Below are positions 33,170-44,328 of a stretch of 64,000 nt of DNA, in pieces. Numbering within the stretch: the stretch's first letter is position 1; every line of letters starts with the position of its first letter. The stretch spans positions 6,758,064-6,822,063 of the forward strand of contig OW051468.1 in assembly GCA_932521025.1 (NCBI GenBank), in the 5' to 3' direction. Source of the DNA: Oscheius onirici (Eukaryota > Nematoda > Chromadorea > Rhabditida > Rhabditidae). The translations under genes were made by a program, and so were the position numbers. The notes under the pieces were generated by a model. It worked only from the letters and a program-made list of their open reading frames with translations, was not told the origin of the DNA and made no database searches.

Positions 33170-34044
33170 ATGGCTACGGCCTCGACGTCTACAGGCGGCA
33201 CAGCTCGCTACAGAACAGCAGGTGGATCATGTGTAGTCGTCGTGATGTTGTGCAGCATGTCAGTAATTTCGAGGGGGTCTTGGGCAATTAGCCTGCTATT
33301 GAAGTCATCACGGCGCTAGCATAATAATCCGGTTTAGGCGGTGGCCGCGAGCTAGCACAAGACGCTGAAATCTTTTCCTTGGAGGACGAGGGACAGGACG
33401 AGGCTCTCAAGTGAGTATTTGCTATATTCCATGTTTGGTAGTTGCTTAGTACTTTGAAATAATAATCCGGGTATCGCATTTTTGTCAACTCAATCTGGGA
33501 TAACTCGTGACAGGTTTTGCTAAGATAGCAACTAGAAGCCTAGATAAGGACAGTGAACTGGAAAAGCTTCGAAAGTCGTTGTATAAACCAATTCAAGTTG
33601 TTCCGAAAAAGCGTTAGCGATTGGTACTCATTCAGTCTACTGATTGACCACTATATCATGAGTTCTTTGCTGCCAAATCGAAAGAACTCTCATAGCGAGT
33701 AGCGGAAATAAATTGTCTATCAGTTAGATCTACAAGCCATTCAAATAACCACTTTTTAAAGGACTGCCGGCACTGGAACATCTGAAAAGAGTCGACTTTT
33801 TGACTGTCCATTAGACAGCGACGAGGAAGAGGAGAAGCTGACACCAAAGAAAGTTCACAAACCGATCCCTGTCATCAAAAGTCGTCTGGACGCCTTCGAA
33901 GGAGACGGAGACAGTCTCTCAGACGAACTGGACCTTCTTCCTCCTCTGCCCGGTGCCCCCAATGCCAATACGGGCTTCTTCAACCGTTTCCATGTCCTCA
34001 ACTGTTGTAATCCGAGAATTCCCAACAAGTGTCTCATCATGTAG
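33170..34044 (+). CDS. Small acidic protein ending in a CaaX-like box, unrecognised
   Basis: Three exons, 33170-33221, 33338-33410 and 33819-34044, give 116 aa. The start codon follows ACATTCAG by one base, a likely trans-splice acceptor. The N-terminus is Ala/Ser/Thr/Gly-rich, the middle strongly acidic (IFSLEDEGQDEALN, DEEEEK), then VHKPIPVIKSRLDAFEGDGDSLSDEL and LPPLPGAP. The C-terminus is NCCNPRIPNKCLIM. The final CLIM fits the C-a-a-X prenylation pattern, with an upstream Cys pair that could be palmitoylated, suggesting membrane anchoring. No family recognised. The first splice (CAG/GTGGAT) is chosen by phase and is the weakest point. It follows HGD by ~120 bp on the same strand. Confidence 0.55.
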
Positions 34045-34218
34045 CCTTTTCCCTCTTTTCTCTCTCAATTTCACTACGGGTCAACGAATTTCTCACAATC
34101 CTACAGCCAACGATCTCTCAATTGACACCCGCCAAAAAACAGGAGCTACAATAAATCTTTTTCTAATGATCTCAAAGCTTTTAAAATAGAAGATTTTTTA
34201 TTATTAGAAATTCCATTT

Positions 34219-34917
34219 CTATTGCCCCATCCGCTCCCAGGGATCAAATTCTGGCGTGTTCTTCAAGGTAGCAGTAGAACCGATGGCAGAATCTAGTTGG
34301 ACAAGTCTGGCAGCTGGACGGCGATGAGTTGTGGCACTTCCAGCCACTTTTGTACCGCGAAGTGTGATTAATCGACCAGAATGGCGACCTGACTTGGTGT
34401 CAACTTGTTCAGTCTTGAGAGTGTGAAGAAGATCGTCCAGTGCGGCCAGATCAGTGTCTGCCAGATCGGCCGGAGTGACTTGAGTAGTCGAGAGCTGTTC
34501 GAGTTCGGCGGTCAGATCAGACAGATCATCTTCGATCTCGTTGTTGTTAAGCTGAAGAAAAATTAAAATTGTAGAGAAATTCCTGTAGACTTACAGATTG
34601 CAATTTTTCTTGCGTGATTTCGACGGGTGTGGGAATGTCGACAGGCTCAGTTTTTTCAACAGTTTGAGAGCCGAAAGCTTAACAAAAGTTCAAAAAAGAA
34701 TAAAGATAGTCAGACCTTTAACAAAGGGGTCCATTGGCTTAATCCGGTTCAGGTAGACAATTCCAGACTGTGGAAGGTCGCGAATCTTACCACGGGGAGC
34801 AGATTTCTGCTGGGGAAAAATGTCGCGGTCGTGGAGACGAGGATTGGCAGGGTGGAGGTAGAGGAAGGATTCTGCGGAGATAGAAGCTGCTAGGAGCGAG
34901 AGAAGAAGGAGAAACAT
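34219..34917 (-). CDS. Secreted protein with signal peptide, unrecognised
   Basis: Three exons, 34716-34917, 34595-34677 and 34219-34551, give 205 aa. MFLLLLSLLAASISAES is a clear signal peptide. The mature part has no Cys. It holds a short N-terminal block (LHPANPRLHDRDIFPQQK), an acidic helix-prone region (NEIEDDLSDLTAELEQL, DLADTDLAALDDLLHTLK) and a basic Ser/Thr/Arg-rich stretch. Single basic sites are present but no clear peptide cassettes. It is convergent with the CaaX gene; the two stops are ~175 bp apart. Reading phase supports the model. Confidence 0.65.
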
Positions 34918-34990
34918 GACAGGAATTGTGACCCCGGCAGTCCGAAGGGTCAGCTAGTTTCTCGGCAAGACGGGTTCACGCGACAACCTG

Positions 34991-35824
34991 ATGCGAGAAG
35001 CCGGAAAAGGTGAGGCTATGAGAATTTTGATTGATTCAACAAAGCATTACGGCTATCTCCAATGACCAAGTTTTATCCTGTTGACTAGACATGGCTTCGG
35101 GCCGGGCCGGAGATTCCAGGCCCGGGCCCGGTCCCCAGACTTGGCCGTCTGACCGGGATCGGACCAAAAATGAAGATGGTCATATTATAGTGCATTTTAG
35201 GGCATTTTAGAACTAAATCAAAAAATAATAATATTGTTATATTTTGCTGAACTTTTTTTTTTTTTTTTTTTACTAAAAATGACGTAAAAAATGCAGATTT
35301 TGGTAAAAAAAAAAACACCCCTTTTTTCTAAAATTTCCCCGCGGGCCGGAGATTTCAGGCCCGGGCCTCAACTTTCAGGCCCAAGCCGGCCCGTCAGCCA
35401 TGGTTAGAACTAATATACGACAATGGTTATGTCTCCTATCTTCTTGGAGGCATCATAGTCGCTTCATACGTCGCCTTTATCATTCATGATATCTTCGTAA
35501 GTTATTCCAACATTGTACATGTGAGTACTTTGCTCGTGCTCTCTCTCTCTGCTACAACTAGGAGTCTTCTTTCACCTCTACTCTTTTTGGTATTTTGGAG
35601 GTAAGAACTGTCTTGATTTTCCTGTAATAAAACTATTCAGTACCACTCGTTCTTGGCTATTTCCTGCCCTGTATCTGGCCATCTTCCATGGAAAACCTCT
35701 ATGAAAATGTTGTCTTTGCTCTGCTTTTCCTCAGAGCCTTTGGTCACAAGCTTTGGATTTACCTTTCACAGTAGCAGTTCTCATTGTGTTTGGTATTTTT
35801 TTTATATATTTTTTTACAAACTGA
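34991..35824 (+). CDS. Small two-pass membrane protein (DPM2-like size), uncertain
   Basis: Proposed exons 34991-35009, 35408-35496, 35562-35600, 35641-35670 and 35735-35824 join in phase to 88 aa. Two hydrophobic segments: GYVSYLLGGIIVASYVAFIIHDIF and FTVAVLIVFGIFFIYFF at the C-terminus. Length and topology resemble dolichol-phosphate mannosyltransferase subunit 2, but sequence evidence is too thin to assign. The first intron contains a complete ~315-bp MITE-like repeat that ends one or two bases from the acceptor. An alternative last exon reads through to 35889. An AATAAA overlaps 35884. Divergent from the secreted gene at 34917, only ~70 bp away. Confidence 0.4.
35092..35406. mobile_element. 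MITE-like element with GC-rich ends, copy 1
   Basis: Starts CATGGCTTCGGGCCGGGCCGG and ends GGCCCGTCAGCCATGG, imperfect terminal inverted repeats built from GGGCC words. The core is AT-rich (ATAATAATATTGTTATATT, a T run, then TTTTGGTAAAAAAA). A second copy in reverse orientation lies at 55750-56020. No coding capacity. It sits wholly inside the first intron of the small membrane-protein gene. Confidence 0.8.
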
Positions 35825-36169
35825 TCTGTCGTCATTTGCCTAGCTCCTCTTCATGTACAAAATTTTTCCATATCAACTTTCACGAATAAAGTTTAAGGTT
35901 TATTAAAGTTCGTTGAGTTAAAAAGATAGCATCACCGTAATACGCTCTGGTTCATTGGTAAGCCCCGATTTTTCAAAAAAACATTGGACTCAGTCCGGTT
36001 TTGTACAGTGACTGAAAAGTATACCATCTTTTCTGAAGCCATCCGTAACTTCTGCTCGGGTCTTCCAGCACGAGGAGTTGATTATTCCAGGCTAGATATT
36101 CCTTCTGATAGAGGCATGCTGCTCCAACAAATATGGTCAACAAACATACTGCCGGTTGTGAGCCTTGTC

Positions 36170-36690
36170 CGATAAAGGGGGCGTAACTTTCTGCCCGCAA
36201 AACCCGCGGGCAGAAAGTACGCTTGCGGGCAGAAAGTCACAGCGTAACTTTATGCCCGAATTTCCTATAACAAAGTTCGATTTTTGCAACAAAAAAGGAA
36301 AGTTATGACTTCTACAGCCCAACTGAGATGCACAGCGAGAGTGATAACCCCTTATAAATACTTAGGCTATCACTAAAAGCAGACTGATCGCCAGAAAGTT
36401 ATGACATCTCCGACCCAACTGACGATGCAAAGCGAGAGTGATAACTCTTTTTTTAAGGCTTAGCCTATCACTAGAAGCATACTGATTGCCAGGAAGTTAT
36501 GACATCTCAGACCCAACTGAAAGCCCACGGCGAGAGTGATAACCCCTGTTAAATAATTAGGCTATCACTAGAAGCATACTGATCTTTTTTTACCCTGTAT
36601 ATTGTTTCCAGTGCATAGGCGTACTTTTTGCCCGCAGAGCGTACTTTCTGCCCGCGGGCAGAAAGCTACGCGTCCTCCGATAAAGCACCA
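36170..36690. repeat. Fold-back element carrying three ~97-bp tandem repeats
   Basis: Both ends carry CCGATAAAG and TTTCTGCCCGCGGGCAGAAAG palindromes in opposite order (36171-36260 and 36615-36685). Between them are three direct repeats of about 96-98 bp starting near 36297, 36393 and 36491. Each has GTTATGAC(A/T)TCT, CCCAACTGA, GCGAGAGTGATAAC and TATCACTA(G/A)AAGC. No open frame. Resembles a fold-back transposon with internal tandem repeats. Confidence 0.75.
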
Positions 36691-37311
36691 GTTCCCTGAC
36701 CTAATTGCTCATTACCAGTAGTTACTCCTCACATTGCCTCCAGTCGCTGCTTTGAAGGACCGGGGGAATCGCTTTTCCCCCTTTTACTCCAAATACCGCT
36801 CTAGTTAGCTGAAGCCGTTTCCCAGTTCTTGCTGTATGTCCAACTGTCGTCGTCGTCGATGCCCTGTGAAACAGTTACAATCATTGCCACTGTCATTCCA
36901 AACTAAGGATAGTACGAACAGCACAGCATACAGGGCTTTTCCGCCTGCAGCTTTAAAAAAAATCATATCACAGAATGAGAGACACTTTAATCTTCCCTCG
37001 CATTGGACAAATCTACCTCTCCTTGTTGGCTCATCTACTTTTTCCGCTTAGTAGTCCAGAATGATCGATAGCATGTACTATTGGTGAGATTTAGAAATCC
37101 AAACAGGGTAATCCTCGACTCGTTTCGACATGTCAACTTCGCGGAAAAATCGGGCATGACTCATCTCCCAAAGTCATTTCGAAATATTTTACGGCTCCTT
37201 TTCGGCTAGTAGATCAGCCTCCAGTTTAATTCAGTTCTTCAGCACGTCCATCTTTTCAAAAGTGACCAGGTTCTCATCTTCAACAGTTTTCCGTCTCTCC
37301 ACAGATTCGTT

Positions 37312-37440
37312 ATGACGGCACTGCCTCACGAGATCCTTTTACGTTGCATTTTAGCATTACTGAAACCTGACTATCTTGAAAATCCAGAGACTAATCTAAC
37401 CTTGTAGTCCGTCTCCTTTTGTCCGGAATTAGTAGTCTTC
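37312..37440 (+). pseudogene. F-box gene remnant
   Basis: ATG at 37312 opens a short frame with TALPHEILLRCILALLKPDYLE, an F-box-like opening, then stops. Downstream 37480-37600 and 37900-38050 share diverged blocks (GTACTG(T/A)TCAGTTGA(T/C)AGTCT...TTCGGCTTG), so the region looks like duplicated, decayed F-box family sequence. No intact gene model could be built to 38.3 kb. Confidence 0.35.
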
Positions 37441-38568
37441 AGCTATTCGTGAAGAGATGCTCGTGCCACTTTAGTTTCGGTTCGCTAGAGTTGCCTATTT
37501 CGTCGCAAATTGGACCGGTTCAATCTAGAACTCTCAATATCTTTGACGTCCGTTCCGTACTGTTCAGTTGATAGTCTCTTTCCCGCAGCTTCGGCTTGGA
37601 CTCGGAACTTTCTTCAGCGTGCTGTTTTCTTCAGCGTGTTGATCTTTTCCGTCTTCTTCAATCGTTGAACATCCAACACGGATCGTCGGAAATGTATTAC
37701 TTCGTCCTGGATGAGGTCTGCCAAGGCTAATTTTGAAAAGTTCCACGGCTCTTTTTTCGGTCTTCGAAGCATTTCTGGCTCCTTCTTTCCGCAGATTCGT
37801 ATAGACAGCATCTCGACAGCTTAGCCTCTGCACCATTTCTCACTTCTTTCTCAGTAGTGCACTTGTTCATGTGGAAAGAGGCTCAGACTTCGGTTTAGAC
37901 TCGGGTAAAGTTGCCCGTTCAGTAGACAATAGGCCTTGTTCGAGCAGAGCTCGATATATTTGACGAGAGTCCCGTACTGATCAGTTGACAGTCTGGTCCC
38001 TTCGGCTTGATGAATCACGACCCGAAACCCGTCTTCTTCTTCAGACTGCTCTTCCTGATTCTCTCCGTCTTCTTAAACTTGTCTTGTCTTCTTGTCTTGC
38101 AGTCAGTCTCAGTCAATTGTTTAGCAGCCATGCAGAAGACGATAAGGTGGAGCTTGCTGAAGACGCCGTCAGATGTGGAAATGGAGACAGAACGACGGTA
38201 TTTACGGACAGGTTACGTTCATTTTTCAGCAAGAATCGCTCTGTTCAAAAAATGGCTAGACAAGCCGGATAGCTGGAACTTTTGCTGAAAGAGAGAGAAC
38301 AGGTTACCGGTAGAGACTGACCAAGGCTGTCACTGGTGGTGGCTGAATGTGCAATACGAGTCCCAATAATACGGTGTTTCCGCACAGATAGTTTCCAAGT
38401 TTGGACTGAATTGAGCTAACTATTGTCAATTTGTGATGCAAAGAACGACCTAAAAGCATCATGTTTTCTTGTAGGTGCTGTTTTGCAGAGAAGTGACTGA
38501 TCCCATGTGATTTTCCGTGAAGAAGAGTCGCATTTCGAGTTCCCAAGAAAACGGTTTACAAGTACGAT

Positions 38569-38915
38569 GTCATTGAACTTTACTAGCATGCACAAAAATA
38601 AAGCTCGGTATCTCACAGCTATTCAAGTTTCGCAACTTGAGAGAAATTTTTTTGGGAACTCGAAATGCGACCACTACTTCCTGTGAGTCGATCATTTTCT
38701 GTGTGCTCTGCCAAGGCATTTTTTCACAAACAACAACTTTACATCGTGAATCGTATAAGCATTTGCCTCTGGGATGAAAAAGAAGAGAAGCAAGAACGGT
38801 GAGTGCTCCGAAGAGGAAAATGGATTCTAAAGTCTCTCTTATCTGTATATGGGTTTGGATTTCAACGGGTTCAGGTGGAGCGAGAAACGTACCATAGTTT
38901 GACTCACAATCAGAG
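38569..38915 (-). CDS. Possible exon of an unrecognised membrane protein
   Basis: A minus-strand frame of about 115 codons without an early ATG. It includes APPEPVEIQTHIQIRETL, a hydrophobic segment SIFLFGALTVLASLLF, then GKCLYDSRCKVVVCEKMPW and a basic tail. It could be an internal or last exon; an upstream stretch (38916-39030) ending ELPSLI at a GTGAGT donor may belong to it. The word GGGAACTCGAAATGCGAC occurs here and again ~120 bp away in inverted order, which may mean repeat-derived sequence. Low confidence. Confidence 0.25.
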
Positions 38916-39199
38916 AGGGTAGTTCAAAGAAATAATGAGATTCAAGCCCCATTTGAACGCAGGTGGAGAGGATAGATTTTCGATATTCATGGGGGATAAA
39001 GTCTGTTTTATTGGGTCGTGTCGATCTCACTCACAAGGCAAGAGAAGACTTTACTCGCGGTATCCAATCAATGAGCAATGATGTCAGTGAACAGAATGTG
39101 TTATCTGCTAGAGCTCACAATCATCACTATCATTTGTTCACCGTCCTTTTTGGAAAGACAGGGTGGATAACAAAGTCTATGTAGTCGTTTTCCCAGAAG

Positions 39200-39464
39200 G
39201 AAACTTTATTTGTCAATTGATATGTGAAACACAATGGGGTCGTCTTTAGAGATCACCAGAAGCCGAAAGTAGCCGCGACGACAAAGATTACATATCTCAG
39301 TGATCTGATACCCGAACGGTTACGACGAATATGAGCTAGTCCAAAAACAGTCGAAGAAAACAGACCCAACGAGTGAGCCAAAGAACAATCTTACGAAAAC
39401 TGAAAACAGGAGGATGTCACCCGGAGATGAAATCCGAGGATTACTATTCATCCACTCGTCCTGG
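39200..39464. other. Intergenic, no gene seen
   Basis: About 265 bp between the doubtful membrane-protein region and the SINE-like repeat. Nothing coding or structured recognised. Confidence 0.35.
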
Positions 39465-39850
39465 TCATCTACTCTCTCTACTACTAAAGCGCAATGGTGT
39501 CTGTCGTGGACTCTGTGTGTTTGTTTGTTTGTCCGGGACCTGAAATTTTGGTGTATTGTTAAGAGTCGCCGTCTTCACCCAGGCGACCCGGGTTCGTAAC
39601 CGCTAGGGGATAAGAAGGAGCTGTATAAGATCAGAGAGGGACCGGATGGCTAGAAAATTGGACAATTCGTATCGGTTCTTTAGGAGGGGATGAGAACCCT
39701 GGGAAAGAATGAAAAGGTCCGATTGATTAGGGAAAGAAGAAGACGTGACAGGATCAGAAGAGATCGGTTGGCTGGAAAAGGGATCAGAATTAAAGCAGAA
39801 AACACATGTAAAAAAGCCGCCGATAGGCGGCGAAGCCGGCTAGTTCAAAG
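39465..39850 (+). mobile_element. tRNA-derived SINE-like repeat (Glu-tRNA-like), copy 1
   Basis: Begins CTACTACTAAAGCGCAATGG, has a TGTCCGGGACCTGAAATTTT block, then a tRNA-like body: TTAAGAGTCGCCGTCTTCAC, CCAGGCGACCCGGGTTCGTAACC. The TTC anticodon position and GGGTTCG B-box-like word resemble tRNA-Glu. It ends with the palindrome GCCGCCGATAGGCGGC and GAAGCCGGCT. A reverse copy lies at 47285-47575 and partial copies at ~46970-47060 and in eIF3c intron 1. It is not a functional tRNA because the acceptor and T arms do not close. Confidence 0.7.
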
Positions 39851-39972
39851 GTTTAAAACTGACTTCAATCAAAATGCAAGGATTTTTTAAAGTGATGCTT
39901 AATTATAAAGTCTAAGGGACTGCGAACTACAAGCTGGAAGCATCTTTATTTGGTCCAAAATAAGACATGAGA

Positions 39973-41370
39973 TCAACGAGCGCTGCTCAAGATTGGCTGT
40001 TCTGTGGCATTGGTATACTTGGTGTGGCGACTCTTGCGACAGATGCAGCTGAAATACATTTTCTATATCAAAACTCCTGACTAACTTCTTCATCAGATTT
40101 CTAAACTCTTTCATTCGAAGGTAGCAAAGCGGCTGCAGCAGGCTGTGGAAGAAGACAAGACCATAGCAAATGTACTTGACGTACAGAAGACTTCCGTAGG
40201 AGTTGAAGCTAATTTGTTCAATCATTCATGAAAAGGAGGCATACCTCTTGATATGAGCCAGCTGAACAACTTGGATTAAGCTGTAAGCAATGAGGAACAT
40301 CAAGTAGACAATTATGACCGAGCCAATGACCACTATGAACTTTCGTCTCTTTAGTAACTGCGGCGCGTCTTCGGTCTAAAGGTTATTGATATTCTGGATA
40401 TATGGAATGAACCTGTCTCAGTACGTCTTCTTTGATGAGTCGACTGATGACTCTGAACAAAATCAGATAGCAGCCGGCTGTAATTGCTAGGCAGAGAAAA
40501 CAGAAGGTGAGCAAGCCGACATGGTAGAAGGCGTCGGCTGACTTGGACCTGGAGACGTGCTGGACGCAAGAGGAGATCGAGACACCTTCTGGAAGTTGTT
40601 GTGGTCAGAGAGGTGGAGTAAGAATACCTGTTTCACAGTCCTTATCTATCAAGATAGAGCTGTTGAGGGAGCCGATAACTGAATTCGCTAGCGTGACTGT
40701 AGCTGAACAGAACCAAGTGATTGCAATGACGATCATGACGCGGGTTCTGAAGTGGACTTATAGATTTATTTTTCTCAAAACGAGATCTTTGAATTCATCT
40801 GAGCATCGGCAAAGGTACCTATGTGGCCTGATTACTTATACGAAAAACGAACCTGGTGACCAATGAAGAGTAGCGTAGCGGATAGCAGATATAGACATAC
40901 TCATGGAGAGTAACCAGTGCCAGATTGAGAATAGTTGCCAGGTTGCAAAAGCGCAGAAGGAGACTACTGTACTGGTCCACTCGAATGGCCAAGCCGGTGG
41001 AAGTCAGCCCGCCGCTTAGCAGTTTTATAGCAAAGAGAACTGTAGCCACGCCTGAAGAACACACATATAAAGTCAAGAAGTCTGAACCTTTAAAGCAGTC
41101 GACGATAGCAAAGTTGAGAATCAGAGTGTAGAAGACGGGAGCATGACGTCTCTTCTTCATGCAGATGGCTCCGACCAGCGTTCCGTTGATTACCAGGGCC
41201 AGGAATCCCATTATGAGGAAACTGCCACCAAACCAGCGAGATATGGTCTGGAAGGCATCTGCAAAGTTCTTTTGCTTCAATTTCTATTCTGAAAGAGCAC
41301 CTCTTTCTTCTTGAAACTTTGCGAAGAACTCTCGAAGGACAGTCTCGTTGACATTGGGGGTGGGATTCAT
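39973..41370 (-). CDS. Class A G-protein-coupled receptor, orphan
   Basis: Eight exons (41301-41370, 41088-41258, 40853-41051, 40628-40746, 40413-40588, 40245-40375, 40086-40208, 39973-40048) encode 354 aa. The N-terminus carries an N-glycosylation site (NVNET). Seven hydrophobic segments follow, among them GFLALVINGTLVGAICM (TM1, with the N of GN), VIAITWFCSATVTLANSV (TM4), HVGLLTFCFLCLAITAGCYLILF (TM5) and IVVIGSVIIVYLMFLIAYSL (TM6). The TM3 end reads TLHEYVYICYPLRYSS, where HEY takes the place of DRY. TM7 ends LQPLCYLRMKEFRNLM. The tail has NCICRK, possible palmitoylation. Ligand not inferable; peptide or amine receptors of the rhodopsin class are closest in layout. ATG directly follows AAATTCAG. 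Poly(A) signal on the minus strand near 39945. Confidence 0.85.
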
Positions 41371-44328
41371 CTGAATTTGTATGCAAACGCAAACATTGGG
41401 AGCTGAACAAGTTGCAGCTTAAGCATAAAGGGTAGACTTTGCATCGAAAGGTTAATTAGTATTGTTGAGTGGATACCTTTCACGACGTCAGAATTGTCTG
41501 ATTCAGAAAAGTCCTCGTAAGAACGACACTAGAAGACCCATTTTTCTTAGATGAACGGCATTTTATTCAGACAAAATTGCACAAAAAGCAGCGCAAGGTG
41601 AAAACAAGCTGGATGCTTGTACAAACAAGGTCTTCTGAAGCCTGCAGAGAAGAACCAAGCTGCATCGCAATGATGTGATTATCGCAATAAAAAGATTGTG
41701 GGTGGGAAACTGTGTTTCAAAAAAGAGATTAAAAGATGCTTTTAAAGCCTCTAAAACGAATTAGGATAGAGGGAAAAAGCAAACTTGGCAACATGACCAC
41801 AACTACGTCGAATGGCTCATTGGTTCACAGCTGAGGCTCTGTCCGGAACGTAATTACGCGAATTGGAAGAGCAAGGCCAAAACGCCTTGAAATAAAACAA
41901 TTATCCGCGAGATGAGTGGGTTTTTATGTCTTCAATTGTTGCCAATTATAGTCTTTTTTCCTGTTGGAAATAGGTACTTTTAGAGGCGAGATGAATTAGC
42001 AAAAGAGCGAGGACTTCTAATGAGAAGACGTTTTTCTATCAAAGCAATTTTAAAGATGCTCGATCTGGTCTCTCGTTCAGAATTTTCGCCCGACCGCCCA
42101 TAGATGGAAAGACTAGCAAACATTCTGGAAATCTGTCAGACGAATCGGATGACGCCTCCCAGAAGACTGAGAAAAAACATCTCCCTTGTGAGAAATGCAA
42201 GAGAGTACTGGAACAGAGAGAAACTCACAAGTACCTACCAGAGATCTATTAGATTATGCAGCCGTAAACTGACAACAATTAAGAGCAATTTATAGGCGGC
42301 AAATTTCAAGAGAGGTTCTAATTTTGGAAACAGCTTTGAGTCAGGAAACATTTTTGGATTGGTCTGGAAATAGGAAAAGACAAGTTGAAAACAAACGCAG
42401 GATCACCCTTTAGGACATTTTAGGTCATGGATTGCCTGAAAAGAAGGCAGTTTTGCACAATACTGACATCAGTATGCAGTTCTTTTCATGTCAAAAAGAA
42501 GCCCGTTTGGAAAGTGACAAGGCCCACGACTATTTCTCGTATCCACAGTTTCTACTGACGGGGTCAATCGTACACAACGGTATACTGAGTTTTGAAGAAA
42601 AAGTTCGAAGATAGAGTGTCGGTGATCGAGTCTCTTTGCAAAAAAAAAGAACTAGGATGATTCCAAGCGTGATGCAGCACGATAAAGGGCTGATCCCGTG
42701 CTAGAAAGTGATCAGGAAAGTGCAGAGGGAAAAATTGTTCCGCAACGGTTGAGCAATGAAGCAGAGCCAGTTGTCACAATGGGAAGTGTGATCGGGTAGT
42801 CCGGGAGCAATACTATGGCGACGGGCTTGACAGATAGGCTATACGGGATTCAAGATTGGACATTTGTTTATTTTGGAACAAGAAGAAGGAACACTTGACG
42901 GAGTATGGTAATTGGTCGACAGCACGAGATGGCCTTGACTCGGAACAAGTAGCCTAATCTCAACTGGTTTCCCGGAGAAACAAGGTATTTTCAGGCTGTA
43001 AAGGTGGTCCTTAGACTCCGGAACAGCCTATTATTTGCAGTAGTTCCAAGGTGAGAAAAACGCGCACATAGTACAGCTGTTGTTTGGAGAAGCATAACGA
43101 GATAAGTGTATACGACACGACTAATATAGAGTGTGTCTCTCTCTTAGGGATATGGTCGAGAATGACCAGAAAACGAGAGAAAGGTATAGGATATCTTCTG
43201 GAATATTCGAGAGTTCAGATGATGACGAATGGTCCTGGCGATTGACGAAGGAAGGGGCGCAAATGACTACCCCCGGGCAAGAGGATTTGTCCTCGGAAGA
43301 CGCGACGGTAGCTCATTAGCTGATAGGATTGCGCTCCTCTTTAATTTAGAGTCCTTCCGGATGAGAGAAGAGCTGACGTCCCAGGCTAAACAAACAACTG
43401 ACCTATTGTCATGGGAGGAGGGTAAAGGGTATTACTACTCTTACTTACCTTTCTTCAAGATTTAGTATCGATAACAGTTCTGGAACTAGCGGGACAGGTT
43501 ATGGGGAGATTCAATAGAATAACAGACGGGCAAAATGGAAAAAAAATCGTCAAAAAGTAGTTTCTGTGTCTTGTCACGAAATAGCTGATCTTCAATTCTA
43601 ATTTCCTACAGTAATCTTAGCGTTCAACTTCAGTCCGAAAAGAGCGTGCAGAAAAGAGCTGTGTGGTGAGAATGCAATTTCCTTAGTCTTTGTCTCGAAA
43701 AAAGTGTGAGAAGAGACCACCCGTCCCAAATTACTGCTTTGCTCGTCGAGCAGAAGATGAAGAAAGACGTCGAAGGAAGTCCTTTGAGAGAATAATAATG
43801 AGATTAGCAGAGATTACAAGGGGTCATGATCCGCCGAAAATGACTCAGGGAAAACTATAAAGAAGTGGGCTTTACTAGATGTCAAATGGTGGGGGCAGAA
43901 AACAGCTGGCAGCCACCTGGGCGCCGACCATACTTGATTGGGGATAAATCATACATATAGAGAGGGACAGGGAGCATTGTCGAAGAATGGCTTTGTGTCG
44001 GGCTTCATGGGCTTAGCGGCGTGAATCACTTTGCTTGTTCCTACTTTTTTCCTCGATACTATGGGAAAATAAATGACAGTTTTGTGTACACAACACCCAA
44101 TAGAAACAAGGTTTGATTCTTGTTCACTTTGAAAAATTGTGATGAGATTGTGCACCTGTCGTCTCATACTAAGCAAACAAGAGAAGACGCTGTTCAGAAT
44201 CTGAATCAACCAAGAATAAGGACACAAGAAAACAGGGAGAAAAGTTAGAGATCTGAACAATAGAAACGAGACAAAACGATGAAGAGAGAAACAAGATATT
44301 TTATTCGTCTTCCAGAAATATCCACTCT
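41371..44328. other. 2.9-kb gene-free stretch
   Basis: Scattered short frames only (for example plus 42104-42295, 42432-42614, 43131-43465); none has a recognisable domain or a consistent exon chain. It would contain the GPCR promoter and the BTB gene 3' UTR. No rRNA, tRNA or clear tandem repeat seen. Confidence 0.45.

Noticed and set aside
39530-39600. Functional tRNA-Glu gene
   Set aside because: The anticodon and T-loop words are present but acceptor stem does not pair and flanks match a dispersed repeat, so it is SINE-derived.
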